64,000 bases of DNA from an uncultured Duncaniella sp. (GTDB taxonomy: Bacteria > Bacteroidota > Bacteroidia > Bacteroidales > Muribaculaceae): the NCBI GenBank assembly GCA_910577335.1, contig CAJTMJ010000003.1:75546-139545 (forward strand), read 5' to 3'. The notes beneath the pieces were generated by a model, which was not told where the DNA came from, ran no database searches, and saw only the letters and a program-made list of their open reading frames with translations. A program made the translations under genes and the position numbers. The first letter of the stretch is position 1, and each line of letters begins with the position of its first letter. Below, in pieces: positions 32,395 to 42,028 of the stretch.

Positions 32395-33834
32395 CACAAT
32401 TTTTTGACGGTTGACTATATAGATTCCTGCCGGTAGATCTGACCCGGAAAGTGATGGTGCGACGAGCCGTCCGGTGAGGTCATATACCTTGCCATCCTTG
32501 ATTTCGGAGTCCTGAGGGATTTGTGTCACAGAGGTGTACGGATTTTCATTGGTGAGATATACTCGCTTGAGATGTATCGGTTTGTGACCATACGCCCAGA
32601 AGCCGATAATATATATTTCATCGGTTTTAAGGGGTACAATATTTGAGCCTGAATTTCTTGTCAGTTCGTCAATATTGGCGACGATTAGCTTTTCACCCTT
32701 AAATGCTTTTTTGTAATGGTCGCCCCAATAGTTTGAGGAGTCAAATATCTTGAACTCCACGCCGTTGGTCTCGTTCTCTTCAAGCTCGGCAACTACGTAC
32801 TTATAGCCGGAAATATCAATTGGCTGTTCATACTGCCATCCGCCAAAACCATATAGCCCGGCAATAAATATGTTAGTCTTCGGGTCGAATTCTCCATGTT
32901 CCCATATCGAGGGGTTGAATCTGTCGGTGCCGAATGTGAAATCACCCTCTGCCGGGTTAGGTGTAGGTATCACTGGTATTTCCTCGTAATATTCAACGCG
33001 CGGATTCTCAATCCCCATTGTAGCAAGCATAGCTGTGGCGTATCGGCATCCTAAAACCCGATACCCGTGTGCCGAGAAATGTAAGCCATCACCGGCTTGA
33101 GGTACATTTATTGACGATACGACATGGGCGGTCGGGATGGTTTTGGGGAGTGAGTTGATTATGGAGTTCATACCTCCGCATACACCTCCTTGCCCGATAG
33201 AGACCAATTCGCCTGCTATAAGAGGCACATCCTTGGCGTTCAAATTCAAATCGGATAGGATATCCTCGTAGATTTTCTTTACTTTTGAGGTCCATTCGCT
33301 GTCGCCGTTGTTCGATTCTCCCTGATGAAGAAGTATCCCCTTTATCACTCCATCTTTTTGAGCTTTGCGGCAGTGTTCTATAAGGTGGTTGTATGGGTGT
33401 TTGCCGTAACTTTCCATTATGGAAATGAACCAGTCAGCTTCGCCGGCAAGCGAAGCGGGGTTGAAATCCTTATCGAGGTGCTCTATTCTGCAACCCGGCA
33501 CTGCCACGGGTATCACACCTATTTTGATCTCTTCCGGGAGATTGTTTACCATGGTGCGTCCGAAGTAGTCCATAGGGGATAAACCTGAAGATTGGCTCAC
33601 CAATGGTGGCACAGCTGTATACCATTCACCTTTTTCTCGCGGGGGATTGGTGAATTTCAAGGTTGACATTACCTTAAAGCGAGAGGGGACATTTTGCTTG
33701 TCAATTTCCTCAACCGTGGCATTACCGTGCATATTTGATTGTCCGATGCAGATGTAAATATGAAAATTCTGATCCTGTGCTGTGATGATGATTGGTGACA
33801 AAAGTGACACTACCAAAAGTATTATTAATCTCAT
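32386..33834 (-). CDS. Secreted SGNH-type carbohydrate esterase with type IX sorting domain
   Basis: 482 residues. The signal peptide (LIILLVVSLLSPIIITAQ) precedes a sialate-O-acetylesterase/CE6-like SGNH domain: the nucleophile Ser in ICIGQSNMHG (about Ser33), GILLHQGESN and the catalytic Asp-His pair in GDGLHFSAHGY. Residues 290-440 form a beta-rich accessory domain. The end KVYDLTGRLVAPSLSG to LPAGIYIVNRQKIVIK is a type A sorting domain, the signal that sends proteins through the type IX system. It therefore probably removes acetyl groups from plant or host glycans outside the cell. A -7-like element (TATTTTTG, minus strand, 33881-33888) lies upstream. Confidence 0.88.
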   Translation of the reverse strand: MRLIILLVVSLLSPIIITAQDQNFHIYICIGQSNMHGNATVEEIDKQNVPSRFKVMSTLKFTNPPREKGEWYTAVPPLVSQSSGLSPMDYFGRTMVNNLPEEIKIGVIPVAVPGCRIEHLDKDFNPASLAGEADWFISIMESYGKHPYNHLIEHCRKAQKDGVIKGILLHQGESNNGDSEWTSKVKKIYEDILSDLNLNAKDVPLIAGELVSIGQGGVCGGMNSIINSLPKTIPTAHVVSSINVPQAGDGLHFSAHGYRVLGCRYATAMLATMGIENPRVEYYEEIPVIPTPNPAEGDFTFGTDRFNPSIWEHGEFDPKTNIFIAGLYGFGGWQYEQPIDISGYKYVVAELEENETNGVEFKIFDSSNYWGDHYKKAFKGEKLIVANIDELTRNSGSNIVPLKTDEIYIIGFWAYGHKPIHLKRVYLTNENPYTSVTQIPQDSEIKDGKVYDLTGRLVAPSLSGSDLPAGIYIVNRQKIVIK

Positions 33835-34075
33835 TATTCCGTTTTTTAGCTAAACCCTTAGATGAATTGAACCTTGGCTACAAAAATACAGACATAATAT
33901 CATACAAAAGTGCGATTTAATTTATTTTAACTTAAAAATATTTGAATTTTTCAATGTGGGGATATGGTAGTCTAACGGACTAAAACAATATTTGCTGTTG
34001 AGGATTTTTTGCAATTTTTTGGGGGATAGGTTTGGAAAAAAGTAGTATCTTTGACTGCTGATTCAGACATTAAAT

Positions 34076-37000
34076 ATGATACCATTTATACATCTTCACG
34101 TACATAGTCAATACTCTTTGCTTGACGGACAGGCATCGGTGACAGGACTGGTTGACAAAGCCATCGAATGTGGAATGCCCGGTTTCGCATTGACCGACCA
34201 CGGCAATATGTTCGGCGTAAAGGAGTATTTCAACTATGTCAACAAACTCAAAGGCAAATATAAAGGGAAGATAGCCGAGGCGAAGGAGCGGTTAGAGAAT
34301 GCCACTCCCGAGGAAGCCGAGGCGATCCGTCCGGAGGTCGAGGCTGAGATTGCAAAGTATGAAAAGAAGTTGCAGTTCAAGCCCATATTCGGCTGTGAGA
34401 TGTATGTGGCAAAAGGTTCGTTGACCGACCGTTCGGACAAGACAGACAAGGGGCGTCACCTCGTGGTGATAGCCAAGAACCTTAAAGGATACAAGAATCT
34501 GATAAAGATAGTGTCGCAAGCGCACACCGAGGGATTCTATCACCATCCTCGTACCGACAAAGCGGCTCTTGCCGCCCATCGCGAGGGGTTGATAGTCTGT
34601 TCGGCATGTCTCGGCGGCGAGATACCTCGTCTGATAGCCACCGGACAGCTTGAAGAGGCTGAAAAGTCGGTGATATGGTTCAAGGAGACGTTCGGCGACG
34701 ACTACTATATAGAGCTGCAACGCCACAAGACAGACCTTCCCGGTGCTAACAGGGAAACATATCTTGAGCAGGAAAAAGTTAACCCCGTGCTTATAGAGCT
34801 TGCGCGCAAGCATAATATAAAAATTATCGCCACTAACGACTCCCACTTCATAAATGCTGATGACGCTGAGGCGCATGACCGTCTGATATGTATTTCCACA
34901 AACAACTATGTGACGGATAATGACCGTATGCGCTACACGAAGCAGGAATGGTTCAAGACTCAGGATGAGATGGCAGAGATGTTCCCGGATCTTCCCGAAG
35001 CCTTGACAAACACCATGGAGATCCTTGACAAGGTTGAGGTGTATTCCATTGACCATCCGCCTATCATGCCGTTTTTCGAAATCCCGGCTGATTTCGGAAC
35101 AGAGGAGGAGTATCGCAGCCGCATCACGGAGCAGGAGCTTTTTGAAGAGTTTACCCGTGATGAAAACGGTAAGGAGGTGCTTTCGCCTGAGGCAGCAAAG
35201 AAAAAAATCGAAAAGCTTGGCGGATATGACAAGCTTTACCGCATAAAATTTGAAGCGGACTATCTTGCCAAACTCGCATACGAGGGTGCTGAAAGGAGAT
35301 ATGGGAGTCCGCTCACACCTGAGCTTGAAGAGCGTATACGCTTTGAGTTGTACATAATGAAGACCATGGGTTTCCCGGGTTACTTCTTGATTGTTCAGGA
35401 CTTTATCAATGCGGCGCGCCATAAGTTGGGTGTCAGTGTAGGTCCCGGGCGTGGATCGGCAGCCGGTAGTGTCGTGGCTTATTGCTTGGGTATCACGCAG
35501 GTTGACCCGATTAAGTATGATTTGCTGTTTGAGCGTTTCTTGAACCCTGACCGTATCTCGCTCCCTGATATCGATGTGGACTTCGATGATGACGGACGAG
35601 CAGATGTGTTGCACTATGTGACAGAGCGTTACGGTGGAGATAAGGTAGCTCATATTATAACTTTCGGTACGATGGCTGCAAAATCGGCTATCAAAGATGT
35701 GGCACGTGTTGAGCAGCTGCCATTACCTGAAAGTAACCGCATTGCCAATTTGGTGCCGAAGCGTATGCCGGACGGACCCGACGGTAAGACTCTTAAGACA
35801 ACACTTAGCAATTGCTATAAATATGTGCCTGAATTTGCACCGGAGCTGACGTCGCAGAACTATCTTGTGCGTGAGACACTTGAATATGCCAAACGTTTGG
35901 AGGGGAATGTGCGTAACACCGGCGTCCATGCCTGCGGTGTGATTATATGCCGAGACCCTATTACCGACTGGGTTCCTGTGGCTACCGCTGTTGACAAGAG
36001 CGCAGAGTCGAAAGATAATGACAAGATGATTGTGACCCAATATGAAGGTTCAATCATCGAGGACACCGGTCTTATCAAAATGGACTTCCTTGGACTTAAG
36101 ACTCTTTCCATTATCAAGGAAGCGTTGTCAAATATCAAGCAGACGAGAGGTATAGATGTAGATATAGACAATATCGACATCAACGACCCAAAGACATATC
36201 AGCTTTATTGCGAGGGGCGCACTATCGGTACTTTCCAGTTTGAATCGGCAGGTATGCAGAAATATCTGCGTGAGCTTCAGCCATCGACGTTCGAGGATCT
36301 TATAGCCATGAATGCCCTGTATCGTCCGGGACCTATGGACTATATACCCGACTTCATTGCACGTAAGCATGGTCGCAGCCCTATAGTCTACGACATACCT
36401 GTTATGGAGAAGTATCTTAAAGATACATACGGTGTGACTGTGTATCAGGAGCAGGTCATGCTTCTGTCGCGTCTACTTGCCAACTTCACACGCGGTCAGA
36501 GCGACACACTCCGAAAGGCTATGGGTAAGAAGCTCATAGCGAAGATGAACGAGTTGGAGGAATTGTTCCTTAAGGGGGGACAGGAAAATGGTCATGACCC
36601 GAAAGTGCTCACTAAAATATGGAATGACTGGAAGAAATTCGCTTCATACGCCTTCAATAAATCACATGCCACTTGCTATTCATGGGTAGCGTTTCAGACA
36701 GCATGGCTCAAAGCCAACTATCCTTCTGAATATATGGCGGCTATCCTTACCCGCAACCGCTCGGATATAACCAAGCTCACAGGCTTCATGGATGAGTGTA
36801 AGCGCATGAAGATTTCAGTTCTCGGACCGGATGTCAATGAAAGTTTCAGTGAGTTCGGTGTGAACAGTCATGGTGATATCCGTTTCGGACTTGGCGCTAT
36901 AAAAGGTATCGGAGAGGGTGTAGTGAAGGCAATCATAGAAGAGCGCATTGCTAACGGTCCGTATGAATCGGTATATGACTTTGTGGAGCGAGTGCCGTCA

Positions 37001-37888
37001 TCTACTATTAACCGCCGCGTATTTGAAAATTTGGTACTTGCCGGTGCGTTTGACAGTTTCACGGACTATAAACGAGAGGACTACATGCATGAGAATCAGA
37101 ATGGTATAACATGCACAGAAACCTTGTTGCGTTACGGACAGGCATATCAGGCAGACCAGCAGTCTTCGGCGATGTCTCTTTTTGGGGACGATGTTGAAAT
37201 GTCAACTTCGGGACGACCTCCGATAATTCCTGCTCCGGAATGGGCTAATGCGGTTAAACTTGAAAAAGAGCGCGAGTTGGTGGGTATGTATCTATCAGCG
37301 CATCCGCTTGATCCTTACTATATGGAGCTAAATTACGGAACCTCCTGCACTGTTAAAGGATATACAGAATTTAACCCAGTTGAGGGTGTGGATTTGACAT
37401 TCGGAGGGATGGTTACTGAGTTTACCAAGCGACCGGCAAAGAACGGCGGTTTCTTCGGCATCCTGAAGATGGAAGATTACACCGGAAGTGCTGAATTTAT
37501 GCTTTTCGGACAAACATATATAGATTTCCATAATTACGGTGTGCCGGGAACCCCGATACTGATTACCGGTCAGTATCAGCGTCGGTTTGCCAATTCGGAC
37601 TTAAGATTTAATATCACCAATATACGTCTGCTTAGCGAAGTAAAGGGGCAGTTGATAAGGAATATCACCATAGATCTTCCCACCGACAAATTGAGTCAGC
37701 ATGTAAAAGAGCTGCTTGAGGAGCAATTAAATAATTCCACACCTCAGGATGGCGAATTGGCTTTCAGGATTTTCGACCCGTCTATCAACCGCTCGCTCCA
37801 TCTGTCATCGGCACGACGTATACCGATCACACGCAGTCTGGTGGATGCGTTGAAGGAGGAAGAGATCACTTTTACTATCAATGACTGA
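34076..37888 (+). CDS. dnaE: DNA polymerase III subunit alpha
   Basis: 1270 residues. The N-terminal PHP domain begins HLHVHSQYSLLDGQ; the polymerase core includes GPGRGSAAGSVVAYCLGIT, the catalytic PDIDVDFDDDGR (metal-binding Asp residues), YQEQVMLLS and the fingers/thumb region; then come the tandem HhH region (FGLGAIKGIGEGVVKAI) and an OB-fold (GGMVTEFTKRPAKNGGFFGILKMED). It is the replicative polymerase. ATG 34076 starts directly at the PHP domain; a -7 element TATCTTTG lies at 34046-34053. trxA follows after 42 bp and probably shares the transcript. Confidence 0.97.
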   Translation: MIPFIHLHVHSQYSLLDGQASVTGLVDKAIECGMPGFALTDHGNMFGVKEYFNYVNKLKGKYKGKIAEAKERLENATPEEAEAIRPEVEAEIAKYEKKLQFKPIFGCEMYVAKGSLTDRSDKTDKGRHLVVIAKNLKGYKNLIKIVSQAHTEGFYHHPRTDKAALAAHREGLIVCSACLGGEIPRLIATGQLEEAEKSVIWFKETFGDDYYIELQRHKTDLPGANRETYLEQEKVNPVLIELARKHNIKIIATNDSHFINADDAEAHDRLICISTNNYVTDNDRMRYTKQEWFKTQDEMAEMFPDLPEALTNTMEILDKVEVYSIDHPPIMPFFEIPADFGTEEEYRSRITEQELFEEFTRDENGKEVLSPEAAKKKIEKLGGYDKLYRIKFEADYLAKLAYEGAERRYGSPLTPELEERIRFELYIMKTMGFPGYFLIVQDFINAARHKLGVSVGPGRGSAAGSVVAYCLGITQVDPIKYDLLFERFLNPDRISLPDIDVDFDDDGRADVLHYVTERYGGDKVAHIITFGTMAAKSAIKDVARVEQLPLPESNRIANLVPKRMPDGPDGKTLKTTLSNCYKYVPEFAPELTSQNYLVRETLEYAKRLEGNVRNTGVHACGVIICRDPITDWVPVATAVDKSAESKDNDKMIVTQYEGSIIEDTGLIKMDFLGLKTLSIIKEALSNIKQTRGIDVDIDNIDINDPKTYQLYCEGRTIGTFQFESAGMQKYLRELQPSTFEDLIAMNALYRPGPMDYIPDFIARKHGRSPIVYDIPVMEKYLKDTYGVTVYQEQVMLLSRLLANFTRGQSDTLRKAMGKKLIAKMNELEELFLKGGQENGHDPKVLTKIWNDWKKFASYAFNKSHATCYSWVAFQTAWLKANYPSEYMAAILTRNRSDITKLTGFMDECKRMKISVLGPDVNESFSEFGVNSHGDIRFGLGAIKGIGEGVVKAIIEERIANGPYESVYDFVERVPSSTINRRVFENLVLAGAFDSFTDYKREDYMHENQNGITCTETLLRYGQAYQADQQSSAMSLFGDDVEMSTSGRPPIIPAPEWANAVKLEKERELVGMYLSAHPLDPYYMELNYGTSCTVKGYTEFNPVEGVDLTFGGMVTEFTKRPAKNGGFFGILKMEDYTGSAEFMLFGQTYIDFHNYGVPGTPILITGQYQRRFANSDLRFNITNIRLLSEVKGQLIRNITIDLPTDKLSQHVKELLEEQLNNSTPQDGELAFRIFDPSINRSLHLSSARRIPITRSLVDALKEEEITFTIND

Positions 37889-37930
37889 TAGAGAATATAA
37901 TCATCAAATATAAATTTAAAAACTACTAAA

Positions 37931-38251
37931 ATGAATTTTACTGATCAGAATGTACATGAGATTATCGCTTCAGGCAAGCCTGTAGTAATCGACTTTTGGG
38001 CTACATGGTGTGGTCCCTGTATGCGTATGGCTCCCGTGGTAGAGGAGCTTGCCAAAGAGTATGAAGGCAAGGTAGAGATAGGCAAGTATAACATCGAGGA
38101 AGAGAATGACCTTGCCGCAAAATACCGCATTATGTCTATACCTACCATTCTATTCTTCAAAAATGGTGAGATTGTGCGTGACCTCCGTCTTGCAGGCGCT
38201 CAGCCTAAGGAGACTCTCCGTGAAAATATAGAAAAGCTTCTTGCTCTGTAA
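37931..38251 (+). CDS. trxA: Thioredoxin
   Basis: 106 residues, full-length thioredoxin fold without signal peptide. Active site WCGPC at 26-30, cis-Pro region RIMSIPTILFFKNGE, and the usual Asp in VVIDFWATW. It keeps cytoplasmic disulfides reduced and supplies electrons to reductases. A near-perfect terminator follows. Confidence 0.96.
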   Translation: MNFTDQNVHEIIASGKPVVIDFWATWCGPCMRMAPVVEELAKEYEGKVEIGKYNIEEENDLAAKYRIMSIPTILFFKNGEIVRDLRLAGAQPKETLRENIEKLLAL

Positions 38252-38285
38252 TCATATGATTTAAATCTAAAAGATAACTTCACAA

Positions 38286-38330
38286 AAAATAATGGTTCCG
38301 GATCAAAATCCGGAACCATTATTTTTACTA
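38286..38330 (+). terminator. Strong intrinsic terminator after trxA
   Basis: AAAATAATGGTTCCGGAT at 38286-38303 pairs perfectly with its complement at 38308-38325 (18 bp, loop CAAA). A-rich and T-rich flanks on either side let it work in both directions, which also suits the convergent M23 gene. Confidence 0.92.
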
Positions 38331-38465
38331 ATTCCTTTATGAGTTACTGCAAGAGTGTGACAAATACAAAAATACACTCTAATAATTGCAAGAAATGTTT
38401 CAGGTATTATCTAAACGAGATAGTGAACTTGTGTACAGTTCTTAGTTTATAGGGATTAAGTGTTA

Positions 38466-39299
38466 TTATTTTTTAGCTGTTGCTTTACGGACAGTTGCTT
38501 TGCGGGTAGTACGACGTTTTTTAGCGTATTTCTTTGAATGTCTCTTAGCGGGAGAATATTTTTGTGATTTGCCGTAAGTACGTTTGTCAAATGCAAATAC
38601 ATCCTTGTGGGGCACTTGATTCTCGAAGTCGATGATGGCAGCCGGGTTGATAGGTATGCCAAGATAACGGGTTTCGAAATGGAGGTGTGCGCCTGTGCTG
38701 CGTCCGGTGTTACCACCGAGGGCGATAGGATCGCCAGCCTTAATATACTGGTCGGGCTTAACGAGGAAGCGGCTGAGGTGTCCGTAAACGGTCTCCATGC
38801 CGTTGTTGTGGCGAACCACCACGTAATATCCGTAACCTCCTCTCTCATACTTAGTCAAGCGCACTTTGCCTGAGAAAGCCGCACGGACTGTATCGCCAAC
38901 CTGAAGTTTCAGGTCAATACCGTAGTGCATACGTCCGAAGCGAGAACGATACCCGTAATTTGAAGTTATATGACCGGGACAGGGAGTGGTGTATTCCGAT
39001 ACATCAATGTCGTGATGGTCGGGAACAGTCACTGCTGTGCCGTAAGGATTAACACGTTCGCTATTCCAAAATTGTCCGAAGATCTCTTCGTCAAATTGTG
39101 CTTCGCGTTCTTTCAAGTCATTCAGAAGAATGTTGTTATTCTCAAGCTTGAAAGGATTTGTTGAAGGCTTCTGATTAGCTATCAGAGAGCTGTGCTGGTT
39201 GGCATGTGATGCCGGAAGCCTTAACTGTGCTTGAGCCGAGAAACCGGCTATCGATAAAAATGTAACTGCTAATATTGAGCTTAATTTTTTGAAAGTCAT
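38466..39299 (-). CDS. M23-family metallopeptidase (LytM domain)
   Basis: 277 residues. Signal peptide (SILAVTFLSIAGFSAQA) and a LytM domain with HYGIDLKLQ (zinc HxxxD), VVVRHNNGMETVYGHLS and GAHLHFETR (zinc HxH). All zinc ligands are present, so it should be an active peptidoglycan endopeptidase. The last 45 residues are strongly basic (KRHSKKYAKKRRTTRKATVRK), which could bind cell-wall polymers or membranes. ndk lies 82 bp upstream on the same strand. Confidence 0.93.
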   Translation of the reverse strand: MTFKKLSSILAVTFLSIAGFSAQAQLRLPASHANQHSSLIANQKPSTNPFKLENNNILLNDLKEREAQFDEEIFGQFWNSERVNPYGTAVTVPDHHDIDVSEYTTPCPGHITSNYGYRSRFGRMHYGIDLKLQVGDTVRAAFSGKVRLTKYERGGYGYYVVVRHNNGMETVYGHLSRFLVKPDQYIKAGDPIALGGNTGRSTGAHLHFETRYLGIPINPAAIIDFENQVPHKDVFAFDKRTYGKSQKYSPAKRHSKKYAKKRRTTRKATVRKATAKK

Positions 39300-39381
39300 G
39301 TTTGTATTTTCGTGGTTCCTTGCAAGAGGAGAGTGATGTATGATGAGTTTAGATAATGAGGAGGAGATTTAAGGTGTTCTC

Positions 39382-39846
39382 CTATGGGAGTTCAAGATCG
39401 CTATTGATAAATTTTATCGTAGCGGGGGTATAGTCAAAAATTTCATCGTCCTTGAAGAATCGTTTTATTTCAGCTTGAGCATCCTCAGGAGATGAAGAGG
39501 CGTGGATGATGTTTTCCTGATTTGACATTGAAAAATCTCCACGGATCGTTCCGGGTGCAGCTTGACGACCATTGGTTGCGCCGGTCATGCTTCGCACCAC
39601 GTTAATGGCATCTACCCCTTTGAGACACGCCACAATCACCGGAGTGGCGGTCATAGAAGCGAGTATATTGGGGAAGAAAGGTTTGTCAACGAGGTGAGCG
39701 TAATGCTCTTTCAGTATCTCTTCGGAGAGTTTCATCATCTTCATGCCTGTAACGATAAGGCCTTTTTGCTCGAAGCGAGAAAGCACCTTTCCTACAAGGG
39801 CGCGCCCGATAGCTGAGGGCTTGAATATGATTAGAGTCTGTTCCAT
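39382..39846 (-). CDS. ndk: Nucleoside-diphosphate kinase
   Basis: 154 residues. The catalytic His is in SNQENIIHASSSPEDA (about His115), with TLIIFKPSAIGR at the N-terminus and GATNGRQAAPGTIRGD before the active site. It balances NTP and dNTP pools using ATP. On the minus strand TATCTTTG at 39890-39897 is a good -7 element; the -33 half is unclear. The M23 gene is downstream. Confidence 0.97.
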   Translation of the reverse strand: MEQTLIIFKPSAIGRALVGKVLSRFEQKGLIVTGMKMMKLSEEILKEHYAHLVDKPFFPNILASMTATPVIVACLKGVDAINVVRSMTGATNGRQAAPGTIRGDFSMSNQENIIHASSSPEDAQAEIKRFFKDDEIFDYTPATIKFINSDLELP

Positions 39847-40202
39847 CGTGATTTTTTAACTTATTTTTAGGTTTTTATTTTAACCAGTTCAAAGATAGTC
39901 ATTTTGAGCCAATTGAAAAAATCATGTCAAGCCAAAAAACCTAAACATTTAGAAATAAAGTTAAAACACTATCTGTAAAACAGCTTATAACAAATTGTTA
40001 GCTGCTAATGTGAAAATATTATAAATTTCCTCAACTTAATTTCACACTTAAAATGTGCTGTAAAAATTTGTTAATTATTGTATTTTAATGTCATCTCAAA
40101 TTAACACATTTCTCTTAAAAATGTGCAATTTTTGTATATCTGTTAGCTTATATGGGTGGATTTTTGTAATTTTGCAAGAGATTCAATAAATAATAAAGAA
40201 AA
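39847..40202. other. AT-rich gap between ndk and the NhaC antiporter gene
   Basis: 356 bp without a gene. It holds the ndk -7 element (39890-39897), one CAGTTCAAAG copy of the intergenic motif discussed in findings (39885-39894), and near its right end a promoter for the antiporter: TAATTTTG at 40167-40174 with a TTA about 21 bp before it. The rest is low-complexity A/T with no convincing hairpin. Confidence 0.6.
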
Positions 40203-41630
40203 TTGGCATTAAACAGACTTTTTGGCACACGTAGTTGTCCTTCACTTTTTATATCGTGGATTCCCCTTATATTTTTGCTTTTCACCCTTATCGGTGTGAT
40301 AGTAGTTTCCGGAGCTGACTCGGTGTCGGGGATAGGTCCATGGATATTGCTTGGTGCATCAGCACTCTCTGCCGGACTGGCATTAGCAGGTAAGGTTATG
40401 TCCCGTCGCGGAATAATCATGGGGTTGTTTCGTAGCGGCTCCCAGATTCTGCCGGCAGTTCCCATATTGGTATGTATTGCAATGGTTGCTACCACTTGGA
40501 TGCTTTCCGGTGTGGTGCCTACATTGATATCGTTCGGGCTTGAGCTTCTTTCGCCACGACTATTCCTCGTGGTGGCATGTGTGGTGTGCTCGGTTATTTC
40601 AGTGATGACCGGTAGCTCATGGACTACAGTCGCCACTATAGGTGTCGCCTTCATGGGTATAGGCGAGGTGATGGGTTACAGTGACGCATGGATAGCGGGA
40701 GCCATTATCTCAGGCGCTTATTTCGGAGATAAGGTGTCTCCGCTTAGTGACACAACGGTAGTGGCATCATCGACCGCCGGTGTGGAACTGTTTGAGCATA
40801 TAAGATATCTTACATATACGACAGTACCGGCTATGTTGATTTCGCTTGGAGTGTTCTTTTGCGTGGGTATGTTCACTCATCCCGGCATGGCGGCTGATTC
40901 GGCTCCGATGCTTCATGCCTTGACTGCCAAATTTAACATCACGCCATGGACTTTAGTGATTCCGGTGATAACATTGGTAATGATTGCTTTGCGAATACCC
41001 ACCCTGATAGTGCTTTTCTCTGCGGCAATGCTTGGCGCAGCGGGAATATTTATCTTCCAGCCGGAGCTTGGGATGGAGATTGGTTCAGTAATTACCTCGC
41101 TTTGGACCGGATCGGCGCTTACTACCGGAAATCAGGAACTTGATTCATTGGTCAGCACCGGTGGTATCTTGGGTATGCTTCCCACTATCTATCTTGTGCT
41201 TAGCGCAATGGTGTTTGGGGCGGTGATGATCGGTACAGGTATGTTGGCGAGAATCACAGAGTCGCTTACAGCGTCACTACGTCGCCGAACAGGTATAGTG
41301 TCAGCCACCGTATGTAGCGGATTGGCTATGAATTGCTGCACAGCCGACCAATACCTGTCTCTTATAATCACCGGTAATATGTACAGGTCAGTGTATCGTA
41401 AATTCGGGCTTGAATCAAGGCTACTCAGCCGCTCTATGGAGGATTCCATATCGGTGACATCGGTACTGATACCGTGGAATTCATGCGGTGTGACTCAGGC
41501 AACCGTGCTTGGAGTAGGCACATTAGTGTATTTACCGTGTTGCATATTCAATCTGCTCACTCCCATAATGAGCATAATAGTGGCGCGTCTCGGGTATAAG
41601 ATACCTCGTATGCAGTCGCAGCTTACATAA
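40203..41630 (+). CDS. nhaC: Na+/H+ antiporter, NhaC family
   Basis: 475 residues, eleven to twelve hydrophobic segments. NhaC signatures: VMTGSSWTTVATIGVAFMGIGEVMG, AGAIISGAYFGDKVSPLSDTTVVASS and the C-terminal MNCCTADQYLSLIITGNMY to WNSCGVTQATVLGV. It should expel sodium in exchange for protons. No ATG lies near the N-terminus; the start appears to be TTG 40203, about 29 bp after the -7 element, and the next Met is far inside the first conserved region. It converges with hpf. Confidence 0.9.
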   Translation: MALNRLFGTRSCPSLFISWIPLIFLLFTLIGVIVVSGADSVSGIGPWILLGASALSAGLALAGKVMSRRGIIMGLFRSGSQILPAVPILVCIAMVATTWMLSGVVPTLISFGLELLSPRLFLVVACVVCSVISVMTGSSWTTVATIGVAFMGIGEVMGYSDAWIAGAIISGAYFGDKVSPLSDTTVVASSTAGVELFEHIRYLTYTTVPAMLISLGVFFCVGMFTHPGMAADSAPMLHALTAKFNITPWTLVIPVITLVMIALRIPTLIVLFSAAMLGAAGIFIFQPELGMEIGSVITSLWTGSALTTGNQELDSLVSTGGILGMLPTIYLVLSAMVFGAVMIGTGMLARITESLTASLRRRTGIVSATVCSGLAMNCCTADQYLSLIITGNMYRSVYRKFGLESRLLSRSMEDSISVTSVLIPWNSCGVTQATVLGVGTLVYLPCCIFNLLTPIMSIIVARLGYKIPRMQSQLT

Positions 41631-41641
41631 AGGACCGGCAT

Positions 41642-41678
41642 AAAAAAGGCAGATAAAGTGCGTCGCACTTTATCTGCC
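41642..41678 (-). terminator. Intrinsic terminator after hpf (and nhaC)
   Basis: GGCAGATAAAGTGCG at 41648-41662 pairs with its perfect complement at 41664-41678. On the minus strand it is followed by TTTTTTATG, a clean U-tract. Confidence 0.88.
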
Positions 41679-41702
41679 GGTATGAGAGTCCCTTATTTCA
41701 AA

Positions 41703-41723
41703 TCCATGGGATTAACCCATGGA
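41703..41723. repeat. Palindrome between nhaC and hpf
   Basis: TCCATGGG and CCCATGGA flank the 5-nt centre ATTAA. It lies 17 bp from the hpf stop, on the hpf side of the terminator. Role unknown; it may be part of the hpf mRNA 3' end. Confidence 0.5.
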
Positions 41724-41740
41724 GCTCTCTTTTCAGTCGG

Positions 41741-42028
41741 TTATCTGTCTTTATATTTTTGGAGTTGTTTTTCGATTGCTTCAATTGAAAGATCCACAGC
41801 CTCTTCAAATGTGTCGGCGGTCTTGTCAGCCACGAGCTTTTCCTGAGGCACGAGAACACACATTGTCACCTGTTTGTTTAAGGCTGTTTCGGGTTTAACC
41901 ACTTTTAGAGAGACCTCAACTGTGTTGACTGCCGGGTAACGGCGCACGAGTTTGTCAATCTTTTTGTTGATGAAGGAAGTAAGCTTCTCAGAAATGTCGA
42001 AGTGGATAGCTTTGATGTTAATGTCCAT
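41741..42028 (-). CDS. hpf: Ribosome hibernation-promoting factor (HPF/RaiA, short form)
   Basis: 95 residues, single S30AE domain (MDINIKAIHFDISEKLTSFINKKIDKLVRRYP to DTFEEAVDLSIEAIEKQLQKYKDR). The C-terminal dimerisation domain of long HPF is absent. It binds the small ribosomal subunit and stops translation in resting cells. Its start lies inside the 3' end of xerC (11-bp overlap), so the two are translationally coupled. Confidence 0.92.
   Translation of the reverse strand: MDINIKAIHFDISEKLTSFINKKIDKLVRRYPAVNTVEVSLKVVKPETALNKQVTMCVLVPQEKLVADKTADTFEEAVDLSIEAIEKQLQKYKDR

Noticed and set aside
34292..35653. A 453-codon open frame antisense to dnaE
   Set aside because: It lies wholly inside the conserved polymerase gene, has no recognisable domain or promoter, and its residue make-up is typical of the reverse complement of a coding frame.
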